A stretch of DNA of 64,000 nt from Arthrobacter sp. N199823 (lineage in GTDB: Bacteria > Actinomycetota > Actinomycetes > Actinomycetales > Micrococcaceae): the NCBI RefSeq assembly GCF_002929705.1, contig NZ_PJIN01000002.1, forward strand, positions 186,001-250,000, in the 5' to 3' direction. Below, piece by piece: positions 27,301-35,825 of this stretch. Numbering within the stretch: position 1 is the stretch's first letter; each line of letters opens with the position of its first letter. The notes below the pieces were generated by a model, which saw only the letters and a program-made list of their open reading frames with translations, was not told where the DNA came from and did no database searches. A program made the translations under genes and the position numbers.

Positions 27301-28315
27301 CGCCGTGGGCGACTTTGTCTGGGTTGACGCCAACAAGAATGGTCTGCAAGACGATGAAGAAGTCCTTGAAGGCGTAAAGGTCACACTGCTGGATGGTGCC
27401 GGCAAGCCCATCGCAACAACAGAAACCGACGCTGCTGGTCAGTACATGTTTGATGAACTGCTCGCAGGTGATTACCAAGTCAAGTTTGAGCTCACTGCAG
27501 CCCAGAGCGTGATCTACGACTTCACCACCCCGAATGCAGAGGGCAACGCCAAAGATGCCGCCGATTCCGACGCCGATCCGGCGACGGGTCTGACGGTGAA
27601 ATTCACCCTTGACGACACAAATGCGGCCCTTACCAAGGATTACCGCCTCGACTTCGCTGCCACTGAGGGTATTGACCCTACGTGGGACGCCGGTGTGATT
27701 GTAAAGCCCAGCGTTTCTGTGGGTGATTTTGTTTGGGTTGATTCCAATCGTGATGGTCTCCAGACTGAGGGTGAGCCTGGTATCAAGGATGTTGTTTTGA
27801 GCATCGTTGGTCCGGATGGCAAGCCGGTCACGGATGTGTTCGGTAAGCCTGTTGTTTCTGTGAAGACGGATGAGAAGGGTGCTTACACTTTCGTGAACCT
27901 GCCGGTTCTGAAGGAGGGTGAGTCCTACACGGTCGTCATTGACAAGGAAGCTTCCAAGGTTCCGTTGGCGCCGTATGTGCCGACGATCGAAACTGTTGGT
28001 AAGAGTGATGTTGACTCTTCGACGTGGACGGCTTCTTCTGTTGTTGATCCGACTCCGACGGTTGATCCGACTCCGACGGTTGATCCGACTCCGACGGTTG
28101 ATCCGACTCCGACGGTTGACCCGACTACGACTCCGACGGCTAACCCATCGGCACCGGTCACCACAGTTTCGGGGGTTCCGGACGACAATGACCTGGCAAA
28201 CACAGGTTTCAATGGTCCAGCGGCCTTGATCGTCGGATTATTGCTGTTGCTGCTGGGAGGTGGCGCCACGGCACTTACTGCCCATCGCCGTCGAACATTC
28301 AACGGACGACACTAG
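24332..28315 (+). CDS. LANTG-anchored fimbrial adhesin with isopeptide and SdrD-like domains
   Basis: A 1,327-residue wall protein. ATG at 24332 follows GAGGGGAC; an in-frame GTG 78 bases earlier lacks that support. The signal peptide ends near residue 52 (EANA/ATEG). The middle contains isopeptide-forming, pilin-like beta domains (for example YIVADQLPDGMKYVEG). A SpaA/Cna-B prealbumin-like domain occupies ~883-986 (ISKVDSNN...ITAPKGYAL). Two SdrD B-type domains begin at ~990 and ~1129 (VGDFVWVDANKNGLQDD and VGDFVWVDSNRDGLQTE), with calcium-binding loops. A Pro/Thr/Asp repeat stalk leads to LANTG (1288-1292), a TM helix and the basic tail RRR. Sortase-dependent anchoring is expected, but no sortase gene is in the window. 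It probably mediates adhesion. Confidence 0.88.
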   Translation: MHERRPEAVPLSLEGGGTGKLARGWLAALAGAVAIALTFASLIGFGTGEANAATEGITTTVTVNGSSYNDTPVVTEGDTVTMKIQYGDTVKPGSTVRVVLGANVTLKDLTGGNEAVKEAIVDPSDPNAVLITFADVWPAGINQGYLDLKFTVKSVDKSSAEKITWTVDGDEQSLDVIVKNGGDEFANVSDAVDKKMTSGNLNGKVSVKDGKVTVDPTIVGTEISYELQVDTAAAKPGYIVADQLPDGMKYVEGSFNGTQITWDASGLNKQTNNALVFAPVVTANAFTGTLDLPAASKTTLKYKATVADEAARISLESKLQSEYEKVAAAGGNYSTTLVNTATFDGATSKSATLSLGGNVAGPVGPVGPNLGGALNKSSVWDKKALEPAEDGTLNPAVDVAYTLKTDLRRWTGTNALTTLDTNMVMWDQLPEQMAWNTGDAGFISATTVTTANPTPETMQLTLADAFTGNAQAFQSDIYVGKYYVDAAKRTLYVNVGRDNTQEINIAVKAQLNTVTGLGVKASTQVPGQNDYSITNRGRWAWKTDVQKNDGFNDNTTLTSQTESEEGFNFPKYFQKTAESKEVVVKPNTAGQVKYDFTVAQGSGVDLTKSSIVDYVDTNIFDLADLSKIGTVGQYDWWHEMDATNFVLKINADGNLVITLSDAGIANVALWGADKQFKLTLTLPLKTVVGKQTLQIKNKATLFGEDGKALFWSESQSEATSFGQEAEVKKNIRDTPNEDWSQNLRAEVDGDGKLVQSKFVYRIQLVPHGGFDGVKILDVVDKLPSGLKFEGFVTNANKDTGNNPTKDIQNLTGNLQARYDADPTSEFGGTVTMFQKPGTVLNAAGMTSEQYPSAYLLVSIVDFSIDEAIVNKIGSSSTSITPSDGYPLSISKVDSNNAEKVITDPAARFQILDATDKVVVDNVFVQDGALRVKDEEGLVKNVKVSEIVTYTIKEITAPKGYALSQETITVTVGSDGTSDAVKFFNTPAKTYAVGDFVWVDANKNGLQDDEEVLEGVKVTLLDGAGKPIATTETDAAGQYMFDELLAGDYQVKFELTAAQSVIYDFTTPNAEGNAKDAADSDADPATGLTVKFTLDDTNAALTKDYRLDFAATEGIDPTWDAGVIVKPSVSVGDFVWVDSNRDGLQTEGEPGIKDVVLSIVGPDGKPVTDVFGKPVVSVKTDEKGAYTFVNLPVLKEGESYTVVIDKEASKVPLAPYVPTIETVGKSDVDSSTWTASSVVDPTPTVDPTPTVDPTPTVDPTPTVDPTTTPTANPSAPVTTVSGVPDDNDLANTGFNGPAALIVGLLLLLLGGGATALTAHRRRTFNGRH
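28046..28132 (+). repeat. 18-base tandem repeat encoding VDPTPT stalk
   Basis: The unit GTTGATCCGACTCCGACG is repeated four times in succession, then once in diverged form (GTTGACCCGACTACGACT). It encodes the VDPTPT spacer before the LANTG anchor. Copies are identical at DNA level, so the array could vary in number by slippage. Confidence 0.9.
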
Positions 28316-28333
28316 GCTAGACACGCCTTAAAT

Positions 28334-28372
28334 CAACTGCGGCCCTATCCCCAAAGGATAGGGCCGCAGTTG
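28334..28372. terminator. Perfect 17-bp hairpin between convergent genes
   Basis: CAACTGCGGCCCTATCC (28334-28350) and its exact reverse complement (28356-28372) enclose a 5-base loop, with GTTT after the adhesin side. It separates the adhesin gene from the convergent LuxR-type gene and probably terminates both. The remaining gap to 28556 shows nothing else. Confidence 0.8.
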
Positions 28373-28556
28373 GTTTAACGGGAGAGAATGTGGCATCTCA
28401 GCGTGAACTAGCTGACGTTGAGCCCTACTTAGAAGGCCAAGACTATGACGAGAAGAAGTCATCCGGTGGACGCCGCGAAATACGTGGTTAAGGAAGCAGA
28501 GTTGTACGAACTTGAAGGGTAGATCTTCTCTATCTATGAGTGTCAGTCAAGCAGCC

Positions 28557-30563
28557 TTAGTTCAGCAGCTTTTCCTGATGCGCCACGAGCAAGGCTTCCT
28601 CGCGGGAGGCGACGCCGAGCTTCTTGTAAAGGCTGCGCAGCTGGGATTTGACGGTGTTGAGGCTGACAAAGTTGATGCGCGCGATCTCCGCCCGATCACC
28701 CGTTGTGGCAAGTGTTGCCAAGATAGTGGACTCGCGGCGAGTGAGCACGATGGACTCGAGCTTCACGGGGATGATTTCGGCAGGCAAGGTGGCCGAGTAC
28801 GGGTAAGGAACATTCGCTTTCTCCATGGATGTGCGGAGTAAGTCCCTATCGTCGGCAGTCAGCATCACCAGCGGCCATTGGTTCTCCAAAGCCGTGATGG
28901 CACCAGAAATCATCTCGAGATCGGTGCGCAGTGATTCCTTGGGCAGCAAATGCAGACGTGCAACAGTGAGGAGCACCCGGGCCTCCACGGACTGCAGGGC
29001 CGTGGTGAAATTAATTTCAGGGCTCAAAAGCTCAGCAGTTTGCGCTGGAGAGCCCGTAGCAAGGCTGAAGCGGGCCTTGGCGATGATCACTGCGGGATTC
29101 TTTGCAGGGAGCTTGGCTAGGGCTGCACCGGCCCCTGAGGCGTTGCCTCCGGTCAGTAGCAGGTCCGCATGCAGGACCGACAAAGCTGCCGCATCCAAGG
29201 GGTTTAGGGCGGGCAGGTCGCTCCGCCTGCCCAGCACCACCGCGAGGCGTCCAGAAGCGATCCCGGCCTGTCCGCGAAGCAAGTCGATGTGGGCTTCGAT
29301 GACACGCAGCCGGCCCCAGAATTCACTGGTTGCAGTCTCCGAGATGACATTCTTTAGGTGTGCTGCCGCAGCGTCAGGTCGCAGCCGGCCCAACTCGATC
29401 ATTGCCAGCGCTATTGCCAGCGGCGTTTGCTGATACAACTCCATGATGGCAGCGCCAGAATATAGCTCCGAGGCCAGCTTCGCGAACATGGCAGCTGTAT
29501 GAAGATCCCCGTCCACGGCATGCCTGTAGGCAAGCAAGGACATGGAAAAGTATTGCGCCTGTTGGGAGTCCACCAGCTCACCCGTGGCAACAGACTGTTG
29601 CAGGGCCTTTTCAGCAGCGCTGAAATCTCCCACCAGCAACAGGGTCAAGCCCCACTGGCCCAAGGCAATCGGCTCGAAGATTCGCAGCTTGTCACGGTCA
29701 GCCAAGGCCAGTTCGTTCAAGGTCTTCAACGCGGTGCGTGACGTGCCTGCCGCCAACTTGAATTGTCCTGTCATGCGCAGCGCCACGGCCCGGGCAAGGC
29801 CCATGGCTACACGTTCCTCCGGTGGCACTGACTTGCCCAGGAGCTGTGTGGCGGTCAGTGCCAGTGCAAAGTGTTCCAGGCCCTTGAAACGTGTACGTTG
29901 GTCACCGTTGTAAATAATCCCCAAGGCCACTGTCAGCAGTGGATACTTTGCTAGCTGGGTCTTGGGGATCCGGGGAAGTGTGCGTTGCAGAACCCGGGCG
30001 CTGTCGGCAAACAGGAGCAAACCGGACTCGATGAGGATATCCGTTCCCTGCCGGTAGTCCTTATTGGTCATGGCGTAGTCGAAAGCCGGCTCATGTTGCT
30101 TGCGGGCCAACTCAAAGGCCGCGGCCGTTTCCAGAGTCTGAGTCTTGCAGCTGGCAATCTCCGCCGTCATCTTGCGGGTGAGTGCATCCTTGATGATGGG
30201 CCTGTAGCAGTATTGGACGCCGAAGGATGTGTTGGCTGAGCTCAACAAGTTGTTTTCCAACAGCATCTGGATGCTTGGTGCTAAATCCTGGTTGGGGACA
30301 AGGGCTCGGACGAGTGTTTCGTCGAAATGGTTCAGGGGCAGGGTGACTGTGAGTAGCTGGGCCACGGCAGGAGCCAGGAGCTGACCACGCGCCGAGAGGC
30401 TTTCAATCAGCACCATGTCTGTCACACGGGCGATAATGTGCTCGGCAAGGCTCGCTGCCGGCGGTATGGGGTCCTGGGCTGCCAGCTGAGCAGTCCTATG
30501 AGTTACAGGGATGCCCTGGAAATGATCGTTCAGCTCGTCACTGATGACAGCGAGCGGGGTCCT
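28557..30563 (-). pseudogene. MalT/LuxR-type regulator, C-terminal piece of a frameshifted gene
   Basis: The frame is open from 30563 to the stop at 28557; a start at GTG 30425 would give 622 residues. The C-terminus is a LuxR-type HTH (LTRRESTILATLATTG... VSLNTVKSQLRSLYKKLGV), preceded by ~450 residues of TPR-like helices, the layout of MalT-class (LAL/STAND) regulators. Its first residues (AVISDELNDHFQGIPVTHRT) continue smoothly from the piece upstream, which ends in another frame at 30530. Joined, the protein would be about 880 residues, the normal size for the class. Either the gene is inactivated, the frame is restored by slippage, or one base is a sequence error. Convergent with the adhesin gene. 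Confidence 0.8.
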
Positions 30564-31207
30564 TCATGAAACTGAGCTGCCTCTGCGGACGAGAAGGCGA
30601 GGTCATCGGCGTCGACCACATAAGCGTCAAGCCCGGAGGAAAACTGTACCTTTTCAATCTCCAAGACGGAACGTGTTTCCACTATCAAACTCAGCTCCGG
30701 TGTCCGGGCCAAAAGGCGGGCCAGGTCCCACTCAAAGTCGGCGCCTTGAACTGTGTGAAAGTTCGTCACGATCACCGTCAATGGTGCAGCTCCTGCCAAG
30801 GCTGCGGACATGGCTGAGGCTGGATCCTCTGAAGGGACTTCTGAAGGATCGACGGCGTGAGTGGACTTGGTGCCTCCCACGTTGGCATCACGGTCCTTTT
30901 GAGCCGAGCCCTGTTCCGCCAAGGCCAGCTGGAGCAGCTGCTGCCAGAAAACGTGGACTGTGGATTGCTCGTCATCGAGGATCAGCCAAGCGGGTTGCCG
31001 GCTGGTTTTTTCGGCCCATTGCTGGAGCGCGGTTGTCTTGCCATTCAGCCGGGGGGCCCGGACAATGCACAACGGGGCGTAGGCGCCGGTTTCTATGAGC
31101 TCAGTAACGCGGGGCCGGTCAATCGCCAGATGTGAATTGACCTGACGCGGATTTCGCAGGAGGTGCACATTTTTGCGCTGGAGTTTAGCCATGTCCATGC
31201 GCTGCAC
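30530..31207 (-). pseudogene. MalT/LuxR-type regulator, N-terminal ATPase piece of a frameshifted gene
   Basis: Encodes 225 residues of a STAND-type nucleotide-binding domain: a leader, the P-loop-like APRLNGKTT (first glycine replaced by Ala), a Walker B-like LTVIVTNFHTV, and LSLIVETRS, the sensor-type strand. The final ~12 residues (FHEGPRSLSSVTS) are out of family and end at a premature TGA. The correct continuation is in the -1/+2 frame beginning at 30563, so the shift falls between 30533 and 30563, most simply at the four-cytosine run (minus strand) at 30556-30559. Confidence 0.78.
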
Positions 31208-31536
31208 AACCCCTTTTCCCCATTGCTGATGCAGAATACCCTGTTGCCTGATTGTCGCGGGGGAGTCAGAGTTGCCCCGGTCAGTAAGACCTCAGGAGTA
31301 TTAAACGAAACTCTATAAGTGTAAGGTGCCGGAGCGGTACTTGGTGTCCTCAAGTCGCGACCGGATGACCAGAAGACCCAGCACAAACAATTGAGTGGTG
31401 GGCCGGCACTGAAGCCAGACCACCACTCACCCCCAAAGTTTTGCGTACCGCATTGGGCAAACTTTGTTCACACATTCATTATTATGCCAGAAGCTAATGG
31501 AAAAGTGAACATTTGGGTTTACGACGACCCGGAACT
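31208..31536. other. Gap with one inverted repeat
   Basis: No gene is seen in this 329-base stretch. GAGTGGTGG at 31393-31401 and CCACCACTC at 31420-31428 form a 9-bp stem with an 18-base loop that could end transcription of the membrane-protein gene on the minus strand. The promoter of the split regulator must lie near 31210-31320, which is AT-richer (ATTAAACGAAACTCTATAAG). Confidence 0.4.
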
Positions 31537-32256
31537 TTACTCCTGGCGCGACAGCTGCGTACTACTTGCAACGGGGCGGCGGATGAAGGACAACCAGACA
31601 AGTACCAGACCCAGGGCGACAAGCAAGATCGCGGTGAAGTTCATGATGTCTACTGCCTGCCAGTTTGCCCATCGTGGAATTCGCAACGGCACGGTGGCAC
31701 AGACCAACGAAAACCCAGCCAACAAGAAGAACGCTGCTGCCCGGTCTACGACGGGTCGTCGCGACAACGTCGCTTTCGCAGTTGCCACCACCACGCAGGC
31801 TGCGGCGTAGGTGGTATAGGCAACGCCGAACCATGAGTACGCCGCCACGGCTGACTGGTTGGTGAAGGCCACCAGTCCCGTACTTGAACCGTCTACGTCG
31901 GCGAGTACATAGCTGACGCAAAGTCCCAGTGAGGAAATCGCCAAAACAGCCACGCCCAAGGGCCCCCTGATGAGGGTTCGAGCCAAAGGGGAATGATAGG
32001 CGGCGGCAACCCTGGAAGTCAGCAGGAAAAAGACGCCAAAAATGCTGAGCCGCAACACGACATTGGCCAAGTTGATGCCCCCAAGCAAGGCGTCAACGGG
32101 CAGGTAAATTGCCGGCAGGCTCAGCGCGACGCTGACCGTCGCTAGGATGAATGCCCATGAAAGCCCGCGGTTGCGTCCTTTGAGCAGGGAAGGCACACGC
32201 CAGAGGCTGCAGGCTAGGCACACGATGAGTGCGCTCCATTGCAGAATTGACGTCAT
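31537..32256 (-). CDS. MAB_1171c-like seven-helix membrane protein
   Basis: A 239-residue protein with about seven TM helices and short loops, ending in a polar tail (RRPVASSTQLSRQE). The layout, and its coupling to an upstream HTH gene, resemble the MAB_1171c family of putative transporters of Actinobacteria. ATG at 32256 overlaps the stop of the HTH gene as ATGA; an ATG 15 bases upstream is in frame but lies deeper in that gene. I see no transporter signature, and the substrate is unknown. Confidence 0.65.
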   Translation of the reverse strand: MTSILQWSALIVCLACSLWRVPSLLKGRNRGLSWAFILATVSVALSLPAIYLPVDALLGGINLANVVLRLSIFGVFFLLTSRVAAAYHSPLARTLIRGPLGVAVLAISSLGLCVSYVLADVDGSSTGLVAFTNQSAVAAYSWFGVAYTTYAAACVVVATAKATLSRRPVVDRAAAFFLLAGFSLVCATVPLRIPRWANWQAVDIMNFTAILLVALGLVLVWLSFIRRPVASSTQLSRQE

Positions 32257-32987
32257 CCTAGGTTCTCCCAAACACTTTGCACCGCGGCATTATCTTCCTC
32301 TGAACGACGTAGGATGCGACTCAAAATGTCCAAACGATGGGACGCTAGTGAGACCAGAGAGCTGGTAGGCGTCCCGCGTAGTGCATTTTCCCGAGAACCC
32401 GGCACCCACCCCGCCTCGGTGGGGGACAAGAAACCGGTGGAAACCAGACCGTTGGCCAGTCCCACCTCGGCAATTCGGGCACTCGCAATGGCAAGTTCGG
32501 CGGTGAGCCGATTGGCGCTGATTTGGGCCGACAAATTTTGCGGGGCGATGGCTGCCTGCCGGGCAACTTTCACACGAAGATCCGAGCTGTCGACGGCATC
32601 GAGCCAGGCACGCACGGAGGATTTGTGGTGTCCCGGTGATAACTGCACGGGGAGGGGAGCGGTGAGGTTCTCCGCGGCCATATTGCGGTTCAAAATTTCC
32701 TGGAGCAGATCTGCATCTGAAATTTGGCTGAGCAGTTCGGCTTGGGTTGGTGGCTTCATCCCAGAGACGAGGTCCTCGAAGTGCGGGAATTGGCTCAGGG
32801 TTGCCACTACTGGCAGATCAAGGGAACGACTCACGGCAGCAACGGTAGCCAGCGACACCCGACCGCGCACCAATTGCTGAGCCAGGGTGGAGCGTTTGAT
32901 CCCGGCGGCGCGACACACGGCCGCCTGCGTGGTGGCACCAGCAACGTTGCTGAGCCATTGCAGGAAGAATTTTGCCGGGACAGTCAC
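32253..32987 (-). CDS. Helix-turn-helix protein coupled to a membrane protein
   Basis: A 244-residue cytoplasmic protein. Residues ~15-60 form an XRE/LacI-like helix-turn-helix (TTQAAVCRAAGIKRSTLAQQ, then VSLATVAAVSRSLDLPVV). The remaining ~180 residues are helical with a second HTH-like segment (VARQAAIAPQNLSAQISANR). Translational coupling to the MAB_1171c-like membrane gene suggests that the two act together, perhaps as a membrane-tethered sensor and regulator; that is inference. DNA target unknown. Confidence 0.65.
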   Translation of the reverse strand: MTVPAKFFLQWLSNVAGATTQAAVCRAAGIKRSTLAQQLVRGRVSLATVAAVSRSLDLPVVATLSQFPHFEDLVSGMKPPTQAELLSQISDADLLQEILNRNMAAENLTAPLPVQLSPGHHKSSVRAWLDAVDSSDLRVKVARQAAIAPQNLSAQISANRLTAELAIASARIAEVGLANGLVSTGFLSPTEAGWVPGSRENALRGTPTSSLVSLASHRLDILSRILRRSEEDNAAVQSVWENLG

Positions 32988-33053
32988 GGCCGCTATCTTA
33001 CGCCAAAGGTGATTGTGGCAGGGAAGCGCCCCACAGCGGGCACCGTTGCTTGC

Positions 33054-33446
33054 CTAGTCATCTTGCGAATCGACGATGCCACGGAAACGTGAGCCCACGC
33101 CGTCGTACTCGCTGCGCCGCCACCCAGCCTTCGGATCAGGCAGCTCGGAATTCTCATGGAAATCGCAAATCACGTAGGTGAATTCCGGCCACCACTTCTT
33201 GGGCCGGGCTACCTCGAGGAAGTCGCAGAGGTAGCAGCGCAGATCCACCCAGATGGGACGTTTGCCCGTGGCATTGGCGCGCGACTGGGCAAGCCAAGCA
33301 GGCGGGTTGGCGTCAAGGGCGGCAACCTCGGAAGCACTCATGCGCGAGGGGATGCCGTTGCGGGCAGCCATTTCCGGCGGAATGTTCAGGGCCTGGGCCA
33401 CTTGCCGACGGTTCAGTGAGGAGTGCGAGGAAGAGTTGTTTGCCAT
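33054..33446 (-). CDS. Small conserved actinobacterial protein with cysteine cluster
   Basis: A 130-residue protein. A Ser-rich start is followed by a short HTH-like segment (RRQVAQALNIPPEMAARNGIP), then LRCYLCDFLEVARPKKWWP and FTYVICDFHEN, giving C-x2-C and a distant C-x2-H that could bind zinc, and ending SEYDGVGSRFRGIVD. Start: ATG at 33446, because upstream extension of the frame has no conserved look. I know similar proteins as conserved hypotheticals of Micrococcales; no function is known to me. Divergent from the DUF4193 gene. Confidence 0.65.
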   Translation of the reverse strand: MANNSSSHSSLNRRQVAQALNIPPEMAARNGIPSRMSASEVAALDANPPAWLAQSRANATGKRPIWVDLRCYLCDFLEVARPKKWWPEFTYVICDFHENSELPDPKAGWRRSEYDGVGSRFRGIVDSQDD

Positions 33447-33749
33447 GGTGTTATCAAGAATAGGGTGAAGCGTCCGTGCTGGCGATTCCTTGGGGCCCTT
33501 GTTAGTGCTGTGGGGGCCTTGTGGAGGGTGAGAGAGCAGCTCACTGAGGGTGAGAATGGCCACAATTTGAGGGCCTGTAGGAGAAGTTTTACAAGAAATT
33601 CGCCGCGAATACACCAAATTTGCACACCATCCCCTATGCTGTGGGAAAACATCAGGGAATTTAGAGCCCAAATCCGGCCTTGTAGGGCTAGTATGGGGCG
33701 CTGAAAGACCCCGCCAATACCACGAGCACTTCAGGAGTTTGAAAACCGC
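33447..33749. promoter_or_regulatory. Divergent intergenic region with promoter of DUF4193 gene
   Basis: About 300 bases between two divergent small genes. TAGTAT at 33689-33694 is a reasonable -10 element for the plus-strand gene, with AGGAG (33732-33736) as its ribosome site. No ORF of coding character is seen. Confidence 0.4.
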
Positions 33750-34049
33750 ATGGCAACGGATTACGACGCACCCCGCAACAAGGACGAAGACCACGAGACA
33801 GAGTCGCTTCAGGCGCTCCAGGTTCAGCGTGGCGGTGCACAGACGGCACATATTGACGTCGAAGATTCAGACACGGCCGAAGGCATGGATCTGCCTGGCG
33901 CCGACCTCTCCAACGAAGAGTTGGTGGTTCAGGTCATTCCTGCACAGGATGACGAATTCACCTGTTCTTCCTGCTTCTTGGTTCGCCACCGCAGCCAGGT
34001 TGCCCGCGAAAAGAACGGCATGTTCTTCTGCAAGGACTGCGAAGGCTAA
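33750..34049 (+). CDS. DUF4193 family zinc-ribbon-like protein
   Basis: A 99-residue acidic protein beginning MATDYDAPR and ending with two CxxC pairs: FTCSSCFLVRHRSQVA and FFCKDCEG, which should bind one zinc ion. The family is nearly universal in Actinobacteria and is linked in other species to RNA polymerase or ribosome-associated functions only by guess. It is preceded by AGGAG and a clear -10 box. Highly confident family match. Confidence 0.9.
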   Translation: MATDYDAPRNKDEDHETESLQALQVQRGGAQTAHIDVEDSDTAEGMDLPGADLSNEELVVQVIPAQDDEFTCSSCFLVRHRSQVAREKNGMFFCKDCEG

Positions 34050-34118
34050 AGTACGCTCGCTATTGCGGCGCTTTTCAATGAAGCGCTGCGCTTAACGGCG
34101 GACTTTGAGGAAAGCTTG

Positions 34119-35786
34119 GTGCGGATCATGACCGAACGTGTGCAAGAACTGTTGGGTGCCTTCTCCGGCCCCGAAGCCAATGCCGCGGTGCTGCTCTGCG
34201 ATCGGCATCCCGCTGGCGACATTGCTTTTACGGTCATTGACGCCAACCTTGAATCGGTGGACATCAGTTACGGCGAACTGCGGGAGAAATCCATGCGGTT
34301 CGCCGCTGCTTTGTCCTCGCTAGGCGTGCGGCCCGGGGATCACGTGGCCACGCTCATGGGCAAGTCGGCCGAATTAGTTGTTGCTTTGCTGGGCATCTGG
34401 CGTCTGGGCGCTGTGAACGTTCCGCTGTTTACGGCCTTCGCCCATGACGCCATTGAATTCCGCCTTCAGGCCAGCGGCTCACGGCTGATCATTTGCGATG
34501 CCGATCAGCGCCGCAAGCTGACCCCTCCCGGGGAGATTCCCACCGACGCCTCCCGCCCTGTCATTGTGGCCCGCGGGGATGCCTTCGGTTACGATCACTC
34601 GCTGGCCGAGATGGTCGCCGGGGCCGGGGCGTATTCCGGGCTTGCCCCGTTGACTGATACTTACGACGCCGGATCCGTCGCCGTAGGCGGTGCCGGCCCC
34701 CTGGTGCAGTTGTTCACCTCCGGAACCACAGGCTCACCCAAGGGCGTGCCCATCCCGCTGCGGGCCGTAGCCTCTTTTGTTGGGTACCTCGAATTTGGCT
34801 TGGACGTGCGCGACGCGGATGTCTTCTGGAACATGGCTGATCCGGGCTGGGCCTATGGACTCTACTTTGCGCTCCTGGCGCCCATGGCCGCCGGGCAGCG
34901 ATCCCTGCTCCTCGCCGCTGGTTTTGACGCCTCCCTGGTCTGGGCAGTGATGGACAAATTTGGTGTCACTAACTTTGCTGCGGCGCCCACCGTGTACCGA
35001 TCCTTGCGATCCGGATCCAAGGCCGGCCAAGGCCACACCCTCCGCAGGGCCTCCAGCGCCGGCGAGCCGCTGACCCCGGACGTCATCGAATGGGGACGCG
35101 AGGCGTTGGGTACTGAAGTCCGTGACCACTACGGCCAGACCGAGCATGGCATGATGGCCGGCAATGCGTGGGCCGATGGCCTCCGCGAACCGCTACGGCC
35201 AGGTTCAATGGGCCGGGCGCTGCCGGGTTGGAGCGTTGAAGTACTCTCCAACGAATCAGACACGCCAGCTGCGGACATGGAGTCCGGGCGCGTGGCCATC
35301 AAAGTGGCGGATAGCCCCTTCATGTGGTTCACCTCCTATGTTGCTGCGCCGGAGAAAACCGCTGAACGCTACACGGCCGACGGCGTTTGGTACATCACCG
35401 GGGACGCTGGCCGGCGCGACGCCGAGGGCTGCATTTATTTCTCCTCGCGCGATGACGATGTCATCATCATGGCTGGCTACCGCATTGGTCCCTTCGACGT
35501 GGAATCGGTGCTCGTGACGCATTCGGCCGTTTCTGAGGCAGCCGTCATTGGAACTCCCGACGAAATCCGTGGCGAGGTCCTGGAAGCCTTTGTGGTGTTG
35601 CACGAACTGGTGTCCGATCCTGATACTTTGGCCGTTGAACTGCAGCAGCTGGTCAAGACGAAATTTGCTGCCCACGCTTATCCTCGGCGCATTCACTTTG
35701 TGGCCGAACTTCCTAAAACCCCCAGCGGTAAGGTTCAGCGGTTCGTCTTGCGCCAGACCCGTGCAGCCATGACCGACCAGGCGTGA
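34119..35786 (+). CDS. Acyl-CoA synthetase (AMP-forming, acetyl-CoA synthetase-like)
   Basis: A 555-residue ANL-superfamily enzyme that adenylates a short or medium acyl group and joins it to CoA. It has the P-loop LFTSGTTGSPKGVPIPL (A3), YGQTEHGMMAGN (A5), YITGDAGRRDAEGCIYF (A7), DDVIIMAGYRIGPFDVES (A8) and the A10 lysine in PKTPSGKVQRFVLR. GTG at 34119 has GAGGA seven bases upstream; ATG at 34128 is the alternative. Substrate is probably acetate, propionate or a related acid. It is followed by a DUF2568 gene 40 bases downstream. Confidence 0.88.
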   Translation: MRIMTERVQELLGAFSGPEANAAVLLCDRHPAGDIAFTVIDANLESVDISYGELREKSMRFAAALSSLGVRPGDHVATLMGKSAELVVALLGIWRLGAVNVPLFTAFAHDAIEFRLQASGSRLIICDADQRRKLTPPGEIPTDASRPVIVARGDAFGYDHSLAEMVAGAGAYSGLAPLTDTYDAGSVAVGGAGPLVQLFTSGTTGSPKGVPIPLRAVASFVGYLEFGLDVRDADVFWNMADPGWAYGLYFALLAPMAAGQRSLLLAAGFDASLVWAVMDKFGVTNFAAAPTVYRSLRSGSKAGQGHTLRRASSAGEPLTPDVIEWGREALGTEVRDHYGQTEHGMMAGNAWADGLREPLRPGSMGRALPGWSVEVLSNESDTPAADMESGRVAIKVADSPFMWFTSYVAAPEKTAERYTADGVWYITGDAGRRDAEGCIYFSSRDDDVIIMAGYRIGPFDVESVLVTHSAVSEAAVIGTPDEIRGEVLEAFVVLHELVSDPDTLAVELQQLVKTKFAAHAYPRRIHFVAELPKTPSGKVQRFVLRQTRAAMTDQA

Positions 35787-35825
35787 CGGACAGGCCCATG
35801 ACAATCTCGGGGAACAGGACAAGTT

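Noticed and set aside
28046-28132. CRISPR-like array
   Set aside because: The repeats are contiguous, 18 bases long and coding (VDPTPT); there are no spacers or cas genes.
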